A stretch of 64,000 nt of DNA from an uncultured Eubacterium sp. (lineage in GTDB: Bacteria; Bacillota; Clostridia; Lachnospirales; Lachnospiraceae): positions 232,763 to 296,762 of the forward strand of contig CAKRFN010000003.1 in NCBI GenBank assembly GCA_934320655.1, in the 5' to 3' direction. The notes beneath the pieces are model-generated. The model was not told where the DNA came from. It saw only the letters and a program-made list of their open reading frames with translations, and made no database searches. Shown here in pieces: positions 1 to 8,150 of the stretch (within the stretch, counting starts at the first letter, position 1; the number at the start of each line of letters is the position of its first letter). Both the position numbers and the translations under genes were made by a program.

Positions 1-848
1 CTGCCAAGATAGATCAACCCCTGCAAAGCGGCACTCCAAAGCGGCATCAGGAACGTCCACAGCCGTCCGTACACAGTTTCCCATTCCGGTAGCTGCCGTT
101 TTTGCCGTTTCCGGTAAGCCTGCCATTTTTTTATCATATAAGGATAGTTCAGGTAGCGCTCCATCTGCTTGTAGCGCGTCTCATCCATCACGATCTGCCG
201 TTCTTCGCAATACTGTTCCAGCTTCTTCTGAAACGGTCTGCCCTCGAAATTCAACAATCCGAGCGCATCATAAATGCGTTCGTACACGCCCATATCCCGG
301 ATCAGCTCCAGATTTTTCAGTGCCTCCGCCAGATCATCAAAAAACTGCTCCTCGAGCGGATAGCAGGGGATCGGGCTTGTCTTACTCGCCTCCATAATCA
401 TCCGCAGCTCATAGCTGCCCGGCTCATGCTGCCATGCCGCCCGGTCGATCGGATCAACCAGCAGCAACAGCGGAATCCGGACACCTTCGAGTTCTCCGTC
501 CATTTCAACGACCAGACGCGCCTCCTCCATATGGGATCTCCAACTCCATTTGATGTTCGTCTGTGTCTCCCACTTCACCGCAGATTTCAAAAATGCCGCA
601 AAATCAGCCTTCGTGAGCCGCTCACCATCCTCACACACATAGGCATACTGCAGCTGATGAACACCATGCTGACCCTTCACATGAAACGCTGCCGGATTTT
701 TGAGCAGCAGGCGTTCGCCCCGCTCAGAGCCCGCCAGACGCAGCGCCAGCTGCTCCAGCATATAGACTGCCAGCAGACTCTCCATCTCCAGATCCAGCTC
801 CATGCTTTTCTCACGGATCGCAGCGATTCCTATGATATTTCGTTTCAT
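1..848 (-). CDS. AbiEii-like nucleotidyltransferase-fold toxin partner (3' end outside window)
   Basis: An open frame of about 282 codons runs from ATG at 848 off the left edge, starting 24 bases after the stop of the AbiEi-like gene. That placement is the usual one for the toxin of a type IV AbiE system. The N-terminal helices (ESLLAVYMLEQLALRLAGSE) and a later YPLEEQFFDDL...ERIYDALG stretch resemble the frame of AbiEii proteins. The family's catalytic lysine-Gly-Gly-Thr segment is not present: the equivalent place reads LLLKNPAAFHVKG. No clear D-x-D follows. It may therefore be a divergent or catalytically dead member, or a different partner. Assignment rests mainly on the neighbour. Confidence 0.5.
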   Translation of the reverse strand, partial: MKRNIIGIAAIREKSMELDLEMESLLAVYMLEQLALRLAGSERGERLLLKNPAAFHVKGQHGVHQLQYAYVCEDGERLTKADFAAFLKSAVKWETQTNIKWSWRSHMEEARLVVEMDGELEGVRIPLLLLVDPIDRAAWQHEPGSYELRMIMEASKTSPIPCYPLEEQFFDDLAEALKNLELIRDMGVYERIYDALGLLNFEGRPFQKKLEQYCEERQIVMDETRYKQMERYLNYPYMIKKWQAYRKRQKRQLPEWETVYGRLWTFLMPLWSAALQGLIYLG

Positions 849-872
849 CACACTACCTCTCGCGACACCCAA

Positions 873-1493
873 TTACAACCACGCTCCTATCCGATTCTGC
901 ACTTTATTCAGCACCTTGCGCTCTCTGGCATATTCGAGCAGCTTCGAAATATCCTTCTGCGGCTCTGCAATATAGGCGAGCAAAGCCTTCTTCACATCCT
1001 CATGATCCATGCGGTCTTCATATTTCAGGCAATCGCACATCAGGCGCTCCTTGTCATAAATCTTCATCGTGCTGCCGCCGAATGCGATCTCACTCGTTCC
1101 AAGCTCCAGCACCTTCGGCTCACTGTAATACGGATGTACAAACGGATAACTCATATGAAATCTGGACTTCGATGTATTCTTATCGATCGCGATCTGGTAT
1201 TCTGCCGGCTTGACAGAGAGATAACCGTATAAATACAACGCACTCTCCATCGTGAGCACACCATCCGCACCAAACAGCCGCACGATCATTTCATCCTCCG
1301 ACAACGCCTGCTCCTGCAGCGTATAATAGCCGCTCTTGATCCGCTGCAGCACGCCCCAGTCCACAAACTGCTGGATTCTGCGATAATCGATCCCCAGCGT
1401 ATACAGCTCCGCCGTCTTTACAACACCGTCATGCTCCTTCACAAGCTGCTCAATCGCAGCTTCATCCTGCTTCCACTTTTCCTCTCGTGTCAT
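873..1493 (-). CDS. AbiEi-like type IV antitoxin / winged-helix regulator
   Basis: A 206-residue protein with an N-terminal winged-helix segment (roughly residues 15-60, VVKTAELYTLGIDYRRIQQF followed by a basic wing RIKSGYYTL). A C-terminal domain follows with the F-G-G-S and YDKERLMCDCLK pattern of the AbiEi/DUF6088-type antitoxins. Such proteins neutralise the neighbouring nucleotidyltransferase toxin and usually repress their own operon. A good ribosome site (AGGAGG, 8 bases before ATG) fixes the start. The partner gene follows on the same strand after 24 bases. The upstream region contains a CGTTAC...GTAACG inverted repeat that could be its operator. Family call is fairly safe; activity is inferred. 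Confidence 0.7.
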   Translation of the reverse strand: MTREEKWKQDEAAIEQLVKEHDGVVKTAELYTLGIDYRRIQQFVDWGVLQRIKSGYYTLQEQALSEDEMIVRLFGADGVLTMESALYLYGYLSVKPAEYQIAIDKNTSKSRFHMSYPFVHPYYSEPKVLELGTSEIAFGGSTMKIYDKERLMCDCLKYEDRMDHEDVKKALLAYIAEPQKDISKLLEYARERKVLNKVQNRIGAWL

Positions 1494-1693
1494 ATTCCGT
1501 TCATCCTCCTAATAGAATCTCTTATGATACCGAAGCAAAACTTACAATTAGCCTGCGAATCGTTACCGGAACGAAATACACGTAAACAGTAACGTATATT
1601 TTTTCCGCTTATTACATTTTATATTGGCTATTTTCTAGTATACGAGTCTGCGATATATTTGTCAACGCTGTCGTTTTTTATTATATTTTGTAC

Positions 1694-1747
1694 TTGAACT
1701 TCATGTAATCATGTCCTATAATGAGTTAAGGACAACAATATTTGTCC
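1694..1747 (+). promoter_or_regulatory. Sigma-A promoter with overlapping TGTCC/GGACA palindromes
   Basis: TTGAAC (1694-1699), a 17-base gap and a perfect TATAAT (1717-1722) precede the ArgR-like gene at 1807. The inverted repeat TGTCCT (1712-1717) / AGGACA (1729-1734) straddles the -10 box and start point. A third half-site TTGTCC (1742-1747) pairs with GGACAA (1730-1735). This geometry fits a repressor that blocks its own promoter. The rest of the 1494-1806 gap is AT-rich, with nothing else recognised except the weak repeat noted for the antitoxin. Confidence 0.65.
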
Positions 1748-1806
1748 CAAACAGACATTCACACATTATTTGATAAATCTGACCGATACACAGACAGGAG
1801 ACCGAC

Positions 1807-2313
1807 ATGGATCAGACATTGAAAAAAAATCCCTCGCGCGCAGAATGCGAAAAGACCATCCGCCGCATCCTCATCACCGAGATCCTGCAAAACGGAAAAA
1901 ACAAACATTTCCGGATGGCAACAGACTTCATCACTTATTTTGAAGCACTCTATCCCGCCTCCGACAGCCTGACGAAGCAGGTGCAGCGGGCGGTGAAAGC
2001 CATGAACATGCCAAAGGATGAGGACGGCTTCTTCATCATCGACCGCACACCCGAACAGGTCGCACAGGATCGGGAATTGCATGCGCTCTTTGAACAGTCG
2101 CAGACACAGATCGTCTCTCTGGATGAATGCGAGACACTCTTTCTCTCGCTCGATCCGGCTTACCGTGAATTTGTCACCTACCGGTTCACGCAGTCTGATA
2201 CGCTCCGCGACAAATACGTCACGATCCAGCAGACCAACAACGGTCTTTTGATCTACACGAAAGACAAAAAGAAGCTGGAGCAGGTGCTCCAGCGTCTCAT
2301 GATGTTAGGTTAA
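1807..2313 (+). CDS. ArgR-like winged-helix transcriptional regulator (divergent)
   Basis: 168 residues. The N-terminal half (about 12-75) looks like an arginine-repressor type winged helix: a helix-turn-helix ending SLTKQVQRAVKAMNMPKDED followed by a short strand GFFIID. The C-terminal 80 residues end with a strand-helix pattern (YVTIQQTNNGLLIYTKDKKKLEQ) like the ArgR oligomerisation/ligand domain, but the conserved GTIAGDDT-type ligand motif is missing. It probably binds DNA as an oligomer but need not sense arginine. It sits alone behind its own strong promoter with palindromic half-sites, which suggests autoregulation. It converges with dacF (gap 11 bases). The superfamily call is a pattern judgement. 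Confidence 0.45.
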   Translation: MDQTLKKNPSRAECEKTIRRILITEILQNGKNKHFRMATDFITYFEALYPASDSLTKQVQRAVKAMNMPKDEDGFFIIDRTPEQVAQDRELHALFEQSQTQIVSLDECETLFLSLDPAYREFVTYRFTQSDTLRDKYVTIQQTNNGLLIYTKDKKKLEQVLQRLMMLG

Positions 2314-2324
2314 ATGCGTTTCAG

Positions 2325-3812
2325 CTAAAACCTCAGATTTTTACTTTTCTTTGCCTGCCGCCTTCTCTTGCGGCTCTTGCGCGTATCATGTATCGTCTGA
2401 TAGCGGTTTTTCTCCGATCGTCGGCTCTTCATGCCGGCGATTTTTTGTCGGATCAGATACGAATGCGTCGCGAGCCAGTAAATGATCAGCCCCACCACAA
2501 TCACCAGCAGGATCACACCCGCAGCGGTTGCCACTGTCCGGACATTGATCTCGATATGGATGCTGTGCTGTTTTTGCGGAGTCTGCTCTTGCGATTCCTG
2601 CTCATCCTCCGCCTGCGGCTCATTCACCGGATCGTCTGCCTCTGTCTGATCGTCTGTACCATCATCATACACACTCTCCGTAAACACATAGCCGTCGGAG
2701 GAAATCTCATTCATGCGCACATCAGCCCTGCCGACCTCCTGACCCGCATAAGTGTAAACAAACGTGCCGAGCACATCCTCATCGCTGCTGTCATACACCG
2801 TCTGTACCTTTAGATCCGAGAAATCCGCAGATGCAGGAAGAATCACGACTGCATTCTCATCGATCGAGGCAAACGGGGCTTGCTCCCGGTCTGTCTGCGC
2901 ATTTTTCTCATAATCTGCTACCTTCAGCAGCTTAAAATTCTCAAAACAATAATCAAACAGCGTCCGCGTATCGACATAATGATTCGGGGTCTGCTCCCGC
3001 ATCACGACACATACGAGCGACATGCCGTCTTTTTCCGCAAAAGTGACCAGCGTATTTCCGGCTGCATTTGTATATCCGGTCTTACCGCCGGTCGCGTAAT
3101 CATACAAGTACGCATAATCTCCGTGGAACGGATAGATCATTTTGTGATGATTGTGCAGCGGAGTCTCTGCCTCATGCTTGTTTGTCGGAGGGATCGTATA
3201 CGACTTCGTCCCTGCGATCACACGGAATGTCTCATTTTTGTACGCTTCCGCCGCGATCAGCGCCATATCGTGTGCGCTTGTCCAATGATCCTCGTCGGGC
3301 AGACCGTTCGGATTGTTAAAATGTGTATTCGTACAACCCAGTGAAGCGGCGCGCTCATTCATCATTTTCGTAAACTGCTCCATCGAACCGCCGACATGCG
3401 CCGCGATATGCTCTCCGATCGCCCATGCACACTCATTGGCAGATTCGAGCATCATGCCGTAGAGGGACTCCTCCATCGTCATTTCCTCGCCGATGTCGCG
3501 CGAGATATGCGACGTATCGCCCTCGTTGCCGTACACCGCCTTCTCAGAAAAAGTGACGACCTCATCCAGCGAACAGTTCTCCACTGCCAGCAAAGCCGTC
3601 ATGATCTTTGTGATACTCGCGGGATAGTTGATCTCATCCATATTCCGCTCATACAGGATCGTACCGGTCGAAATGTCCATCACGCAGAACGACGGAGCCT
3701 CCACCTGCGGCATCTTCGGCCATGCCTCCTTCGCAGACGCCGGTATCACCGACTGAATCACGAAAAGCAGCGCTGCCAACACGCAAACAACTGTATATCT
3801 GACTTTTTTCAT
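2325..3812 (-). CDS. dacF: D-alanyl-D-alanine carboxypeptidase (penicillin-binding protein, S11 family)
   Basis: 495 residues with a signal peptide (1-27, ending PASA). The penicillin-binding serine peptidase motifs appear in order: S66-I-T-K69 (SxxK), S124-A-N126 (SxN) and K-T-G near 245. It trims the terminal D-Ala from peptidoglycan pentapeptides outside the membrane. After the catalytic and PBP5 C-terminal domains comes a 40-residue acidic Gln/Glu linker. A transmembrane helix (about 427-450) and a very basic cytoplasmic tail rich in Lys/Arg follow, so it is anchored by a true helix rather than the amphipathic tail of classical PBP5. RBS GAGGAAATT precedes ATG. In spore formers the S11 homologue is DacF; the symbol is by similarity only. 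Confidence 0.88.
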   Translation of the reverse strand: MKKVRYTVVCVLAALLFVIQSVIPASAKEAWPKMPQVEAPSFCVMDISTGTILYERNMDEINYPASITKIMTALLAVENCSLDEVVTFSEKAVYGNEGDTSHISRDIGEEMTMEESLYGMMLESANECAWAIGEHIAAHVGGSMEQFTKMMNERAASLGCTNTHFNNPNGLPDEDHWTSAHDMALIAAEAYKNETFRVIAGTKSYTIPPTNKHEAETPLHNHHKMIYPFHGDYAYLYDYATGGKTGYTNAAGNTLVTFAEKDGMSLVCVVMREQTPNHYVDTRTLFDYCFENFKLLKVADYEKNAQTDREQAPFASIDENAVVILPASADFSDLKVQTVYDSSDEDVLGTFVYTYAGQEVGRADVRMNEISSDGYVFTESVYDDGTDDQTEADDPVNEPQAEDEQESQEQTPQKQHSIHIEINVRTVATAAGVILLVIVVGLIIYWLATHSYLIRQKIAGMKSRRSEKNRYQTIHDTRKSRKRRRQAKKSKNLRF

Positions 3813-3910
3813 AATTTCCTCATTTTTATCTTGATTTTAGTAATATCCTATCTTAGTATAATATCCGAGATAAGCGAACGCAAGACTTTTTTAGGAGACG
3901 AGTACAAAAC

Positions 3911-4564
3911 ATGAGATTACGAAACATCCCGGGCGCAGATGCGGCAGTATCTGCCTGCCCCTATGTCATAGAACACCCCACAGACTACCGTGGACACTGG
4001 AACCAGCAATTTAAAGCCAGCGCGGATCACCCGATCCACATCGAGGTCGGTATGGGCAAAGGTCAGTTCCTGTTCGGACAGGCAGCCGCCCACCCCGACA
4101 TCAATTACATCGGCATTGAGCGCTACACGAGCGTGCTGCTGCGCGCCATCCAGAAGATCGACCCTGAACAGCCCCCGAAAAACCTGCTGTTTATCTGTAT
4201 GGATGCCGCAGAACTGCCCGAAGTATTCGCACCGGACGAGATTTCCCGCATCTATCTGAACTTCTCCGATCCGTGGCCGAAGGACAGACACGCCAGACGG
4301 CGGCTCACATCCTCCGAATTTCTCGCCCGCTACGACCGGATTCTCACACCGGACGGTTCGATCGAGTTCAAGACCGACAATCGGGGCCTGTTCGACTTCT
4401 CGCTGGAGGAGATCGCTGCATCCCCGATCTGGAAGCTGACCGCCCACACCTTCGACCTGCATCACACGCCGGAGCTGTGCGAGGGCAATATCATGACCGA
4501 ATACGAGGAAAAATTCTCCTCCATCGGCAATCCGATCTGCAAACTGATCGCAACGCGCAAATAA
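3911..4564 (+). CDS. trmB: tRNA (guanine-N7-)-methyltransferase
   Basis: 217 residues, normal for TrmB. It transfers a methyl group from SAM to N7 of guanine 46 in the tRNA variable loop. Visible signatures are the SAM-binding loop EVGMGKGQFLFG (about 47-58), the acidic IGIERYTSVL segment, and the family hallmark LNFSDPWPKDRHARRRL (about 117-133), which holds the catalytic/substrate loop. The C-terminus contains the TEYEEKF signature. It is divergent from dacF across a 98-base gap; AGGAGA lies 12 bases upstream of the ATG. Confidence 0.93.
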   Translation: MRLRNIPGADAAVSACPYVIEHPTDYRGHWNQQFKASADHPIHIEVGMGKGQFLFGQAAAHPDINYIGIERYTSVLLRAIQKIDPEQPPKNLLFICMDAAELPEVFAPDEISRIYLNFSDPWPKDRHARRRLTSSEFLARYDRILTPDGSIEFKTDNRGLFDFSLEEIAASPIWKLTAHTFDLHHTPELCEGNIMTEYEEKFSSIGNPICKLIATRK

Positions 4565-4662
4565 AGCATAAAATCAGACAAAATCAAATAAAAACAGCAC
4601 ATAACAAAACGATGCCGCATAAGCTATACCATAATTCCATGTCCACCGGAGAACCGATTGCC

Positions 4663-4800
4663 ATGAATAAAAAGCCTAAGCGACATCGTTGTTTTCACTC
4701 CTGCTGCCATAACCTGCGCCGCAACTGCCGTTTTCAAGAGCGCTGCGACTGCATTCACAAGGCATTTAAGGAGATTATCAAGCTGTTAAATTGTGTATAA
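4663..4800 (+). CDS. Cys-rich 45-residue mini-protein (candidate)
   Basis: A short frame encodes a strongly basic peptide with eight cysteines (C-x4-CC-x6-C-x5-C-x-C-x13-C) and a C-terminal helix-like KAFKEIIKLL. A GGAGA lies 10 bases upstream of the ATG. An in-frame upstream ATG at 4612 would add 17 residues but has no better ribosome site. The frame ends at TAA directly against the 3' end of the broken chemoreceptor on the other strand. The Cys spacing suggests metal or disulfide binding, but no family is recognised. It could be a chance frame; high Cys density and an apparent RBS argue mildly for coding. Confidence 0.35.
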   Translation: MNKKPKRHRCFHSCCHNLRRNCRFQERCDCIHKAFKEIIKLLNCV

Positions 4801-5230
4801 TTACTCGTCTACTTTAAAGTTTTCGATCAACTCCTTGAGTAGCTGCGCCTGCGTCGCGAGCTCCTCGCTGGCGGCTGCATTTTCCTGCGAAGCCGCAGAG
4901 CTGGTGAGCACCATCTCGGAAATATCATTCACACCGCCGCGGATCTTCTCGATCGCATCCTTGATCTTGTCCGCAAACACGAGAATTGAGTTCTGGATCG
5001 AAGCAAAATCACCCAGAAATTTCCTTATATAAAAACCGGAACAGCCAGTAAACACAAAAGATGATAAGAAACACCTCTATCGTGCCGATCACTGCACCAA
5101 TGATCAAAATCTGAGGGTTAAACACTGATACAATCATCGCTATTGTCAATACAGCAATCGAGAGCACAATCAGTACAAAATACCTCAGCAGCTCTTTATT
5201 TAGTGGCTTCGTTTTGATTTCCTCAGTCAT
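4801..5230 (-). pseudogene. Methyl-accepting chemotaxis protein remnant (middle deleted)
   Basis: The 5' part (from ATG 5230, or 5251 in the same frame) encodes a short cytoplasmic start and two membrane helices (LLRYFVLIVLSIAVLTIAMI and ILIIGAVIGTIEVFLIIFCV), then stops at TGA 5009. In another frame the 3' part (to 4801) encodes the end of a receptor signalling domain: EKIRGGVNDISEMVLTSSAA...SQENAAASEELATQAQLLKELI. Everything between, meaning the sensing or HAMP region and most of the coiled coil including the CheA/CheW tip, is missing and the two ends are out of frame. No RBS serves the 3' piece. It is a dead gene. The full-length receptor at 34281-35966 shows what an intact relative looks like. 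Confidence 0.8.
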
Positions 5231-5284
5231 AGTTGTAAAACTCTCCTTCATTTGTTTCTGCTATCATGCTTCAGCGCCGAAAAG

Positions 5285-5680
5285 TCAGGAATACCTTTCC
5301 GCAAAGCTGTTTTTTGAGATACATCCTATCTGCCGGCTGTCATTCGACACCGGACGGTTGTCCCCCAGATAAAAGTAAGAGCCCTCCGGAACAAGCGCGC
5401 CATTGCGATAGATCCTGCCCGTATCATCCATAACGATCTGATCACCGGACAGACCCACGATCCGCTTAATGCACTCTTTTCCGAAAACATCCTTTAAAAT
5501 CACCGCATCTCCGTAGTCCACACCGCCCGGCATGAGCCTTGCGTAGACCACAAGATCACCCTGATGGTAGGCAGGGCGCATCGAATCCCCCTGCACAACG
5601 GAGATGCCAAAAATCACAAAGCACAGAATCCACACCGCAAGCAGGGTCAGACACCGGGCATATTGTGGACTGGTGCTCAT
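5285..5680 (-). CDS. lepB: Signal peptidase I
   Basis: 131 residues, short for the family (Gram-positive type I signal peptidases are usually 170-190), with one N-terminal membrane helix (about 9-29). The catalytic serine lies in QGDSMRP (S33) and the general-base lysine in IKRIVGL (K72). GDAVILKD and YFYLGDNRPVSNDSRQIG supply the later family boxes. It cleaves signal peptides of exported proteins on the outer face of the membrane. The missing length is mainly in the beta-domain inserts. No strong ribosome site precedes its ATG; instead a small frame ends six bases upstream, which suggests coupled translation. Confidence 0.85.
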   Translation of the reverse strand: MSTSPQYARCLTLLAVWILCFVIFGISVVQGDSMRPAYHQGDLVVYARLMPGGVDYGDAVILKDVFGKECIKRIVGLSGDQIVMDDTGRIYRNGALVPEGSYFYLGDNRPVSNDSRQIGCISKNSFAERYS

Positions 5681-5686
5681 AAATGC

Positions 5687-5758
5687 TCAAACTCGCATCC
5701 AGCACAAACGATCTTTCTTATGTAACTCTTTTTTGTAATCTTCTGTTTCTCTACCCAT
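5687..5758 (-). CDS. 23-residue upstream ORF of signal peptidase (candidate leader)
   Basis: A frame MGRETEDYKKELHKKDRLC... of 23 codons has a strong ribosome site (AGGAGG, 7 bases before ATG) and ends with TGA six bases before the lepB start. LepB itself lacks a good site, so this ORF may provide ribosomes by termination-reinitiation. It could equally be the surviving 5' end of a lost gene, since this locus lies beside a decayed receptor. The 5759-6013 interval upstream holds no gene I can recognise. Confidence 0.35.
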   Translation of the reverse strand: MGRETEDYKKELHKKDRLCWMRV

Positions 5759-6013
5759 CTTAGATCCTCCTGTCTCTGTGTTCAGCAGGATCTATTCTGC
5801 GGCTGTCCCACCAGCCACTCAAAAACCGCATGTCCTCCGGCTCTATCCCATCTTCCATGTCAGTTCCCGAAATCCTGCCCTTATAAATTGTTTGGAATGT
5901 AAAAGCAAGATTTCTGAAATACTTAGAATTGAATATAGAATCCAGATATGTGAATCGATTGCTTTGCCATTAGTATAGCATCTACGTTCTTTTTTCGCAA
6001 TGAAAAAAGTTCC

Positions 6014-7879
6014 CTACTGCCCTGCAATTTTTGCCGCCAGTTCCTCTAAATACTCCCAGCGCTCCAGTTTTTCCTCCAGCAGTTGTTCGGTGTTTTCTTT
6101 TTCCTCAAGCAGTTCGCGCAGCTTCGCTGCATTCGTGGCATTCGCCGCCATCTCGTTGTCGATATCCTCTAACTTCTGCTCAAGTGCCGCAATATCGTCC
6201 TCAATCGTTTCATATTCCCGCTGCTCCTTGTAGCTGAACTTCACCTTTGCCGCATGTGTACGTCCCTGCCGCTCGCGCTCCTGCGCACGGGTCAATGTTT
6301 CACCGGATACTTCAACCGCCTGGGTAGCAGGCGCTTTTCCGGCAAGCGTTTCTACAGACTGCGCCTGTTCCATCTCACGCACCAGTGCATACTCACTGTA
6401 ATTGCCCTCAAACTGGCGAATCCCATTCTCCTCAAACGCAAACAACCGTCTGGTCACACGATCCAGAAAATAACGGTCATGCGACACCACGATCACAATA
6501 CCGTCAAAATGATCCAGATAATCCTCTAAAATCGTCAATGTCCGAATGTCCAGATCATTTGTCGGCTCATCCAGAATCAGCACATTCGGAGTTTCCATCA
6601 ATACGCGCAGCAGATTCAGGCGCTTTTTCTCACCGCCCGACAGCTTTTCGATACGCGCATACTGCTCCTGCGGCGGAAACAAAAATTTGTCCAGCATCGC
6701 CGATGCGGAGATCAGCCCGTCCTCCGTGCGTACATATTCTGCGGTATCACGAATATAGTCGATCACGCGCGCCTGCGGATCCATATACGCGATCCCCTTC
6801 GACGGATCATTTTCCCATTCCTGCGAATAATAACCGATCTTTACGGTCTGCCCTACCACGACTTCGCCGCTGTCCGGCTGAACCAACCCTGCGATCAGCT
6901 TCATCATCGTCGTTTTGCCGCAGCCGTTCTCACCGATAAAACCGATGCGGTCTCCCTTCAGAAAAATATAAGTGAAATCCGCAAACAACGGATGATCGTA
7001 TGCCTTGCTCACCTGATGCAGCTCCACAGTCGTCCGCCCGAGACGACTTGAAATCGACGACAGCTCCACACTGCCATCCCGCACCGGCGCATGTCGGTTT
7101 TTCAGCTCCTCGTAGCGCTCCAGTCTGGCTTTCTGCTTCGTCGTGCGCGCTCTGGCGCCTCTTTTCACCCATTCCAGTTCGACGCGCAGAATGGACTGGC
7201 GCTTGCGCTCCCCCGCATCCTCCATCTGCTCACGCGCCTCCTTCAGCTCCAGAAATCCGGCATAATTGGCATCATAGCTGTACATCTGCCCTTTATCGAT
7301 CTCCACGATACGGTTGACGACGCTATCCAGGAAATAACGGTCATGCGTGACCAGAACAAGCGCGCCTTTGTAACTCTTTAAATAATCTTCAAGCCACTGC
7401 GCTGTTTTGCTGTCCAGATGATTTGTCGGCTCATCCATAATCAAAATATCTGCTTCGCTGAGCAGTGTCGCCACGATCGCCACACGCTTTTTCAGACCGC
7501 CGGACAATACATGTACATTCTGATCCACATCCGTGATGCCGAGTTCCGCCAACATCTGCTTCGCTTTCGCCTCTAACGTGAAATGATCGGTAAAATGTTC
7601 CGTATTCTGCGCATCCAGCGCCGCTTCCAGCACGGTCATGTGTTCATCAAACACCGGCTGCTGGGGCAGCATACGCACTACCACGTGATTTGCTCTCACA
7701 ATCCGCCCGCCATCCGGCTCCTCCTCGCCTGCCATCATGCGAAGCAATGTGGATTTTCCGGTGCCGTTAATGCCAATGACACCGACCTTCTCCCCCTCCT
7801 GTAAATAGAAGGAAGCCTGATCGAACAGTTTGCGCTCGGAATAATTTTTTTCAATGTTTTCTAACGTCAGGATATTCAT
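6014..7879 (-). CDS. ABC-F family ATPase, Uup/YfmR-like
   Basis: 621 residues with two ATP-binding cassettes and no membrane segments. The first cassette has Walker A GINGTGKST (near 36), signature LSGGLKKRVA and Walker B ILIMDEPTNHLD. The linker is rich in Arg/Lys (VKRGARARTTKQKARLERY). The second has GENGCGKTT, LSGGEKKRLN and VLILDEPTNDLD. A C-terminal coiled coil (about 535-615) is typical of Uup. ABC-F proteins bind the ribosomal E site and relieve stalled translation, and some protect against antibiotics. The coiled-coil tail favours a housekeeping Uup/YfmR role over resistance. It lies downstream of tRNA-Lys on the same strand, after a terminator. Confidence 0.88.
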   Translation of the reverse strand: MNILTLENIEKNYSERKLFDQASFYLQEGEKVGVIGINGTGKSTLLRMMAGEEEPDGGRIVRANHVVVRMLPQQPVFDEHMTVLEAALDAQNTEHFTDHFTLEAKAKQMLAELGITDVDQNVHVLSGGLKKRVAIVATLLSEADILIMDEPTNHLDSKTAQWLEDYLKSYKGALVLVTHDRYFLDSVVNRIVEIDKGQMYSYDANYAGFLELKEAREQMEDAGERKRQSILRVELEWVKRGARARTTKQKARLERYEELKNRHAPVRDGSVELSSISSRLGRTTVELHQVSKAYDHPLFADFTYIFLKGDRIGFIGENGCGKTTMMKLIAGLVQPDSGEVVVGQTVKIGYYSQEWENDPSKGIAYMDPQARVIDYIRDTAEYVRTEDGLISASAMLDKFLFPPQEQYARIEKLSGGEKKRLNLLRVLMETPNVLILDEPTNDLDIRTLTILEDYLDHFDGIVIVVSHDRYFLDRVTRRLFAFEENGIRQFEGNYSEYALVREMEQAQSVETLAGKAPATQAVEVSGETLTRAQERERQGRTHAAKVKFSYKEQREYETIEDDIAALEQKLEDIDNEMAANATNAAKLRELLEEKENTEQLLEEKLERWEYLEELAAKIAGQ

Positions 7880-7950
7880 GTGTACCTCTGTGATGTATGA
7901 GTGTTATAAATCTGCCACCGGCAGTTCCTTACAAATGCTATACAACGAAA

Positions 7951-7980
7951 AAAGACTACAGAGGAAACTCTGTAGTCTTT
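7951..7980 (-). terminator. Rho-independent terminator after tRNA-Lys
   Basis: Reading on the minus strand, a 13-base stem AAAGACTACAGAG / CTCTGTAGTCTTT with a four-base loop is followed by further T residues. It begins about 4 bases after the tRNA 3' end. Confidence 0.85.
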
Positions 7981-7984
7981 CAAG

Positions 7985-8057
7985 TGCGCCTCCAGGGGTT
8001 CGAACCCTGGACACCCTGATTAAGAGTCAGGTGCTCTGCCAACTGAGCTAGAGGCGC
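7985..8057 (-). tRNA. tRNA-Lys (anticodon CTT)
   Basis: A 73-base cloverleaf on the minus strand. The acceptor stem is GCGCCTC/GAGGCGC, the D arm contains AGCTCAGTTGGCAGAGC, the anticodon loop is CTCTTAA between CCTGA and TCAGG, and the T arm is CCAGG-GTTCGAA-CCCTGG. The discriminator is A and CCA is not encoded. The CTT anticodon reads AAG. Confidence 0.95.
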
Positions 8058-8150
8058 ATGTCCTTGCGTTATCTCAACGCAAGACATAGTATACCTCGTC
8101 ATTTAAAAAAATGCAAGCCTTTTTTTCATTTTTTTTAAATTTTTTAAAAA

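Noticed and set aside
102..1232. A 376-codon plus-strand frame
   Set aside because: It is the shadow of the AbiE-type pair on the minus strand: low-complexity His/Leu/Arg composition, no ribosome site, no recognisable domain, while both minus-strand frames have family features.
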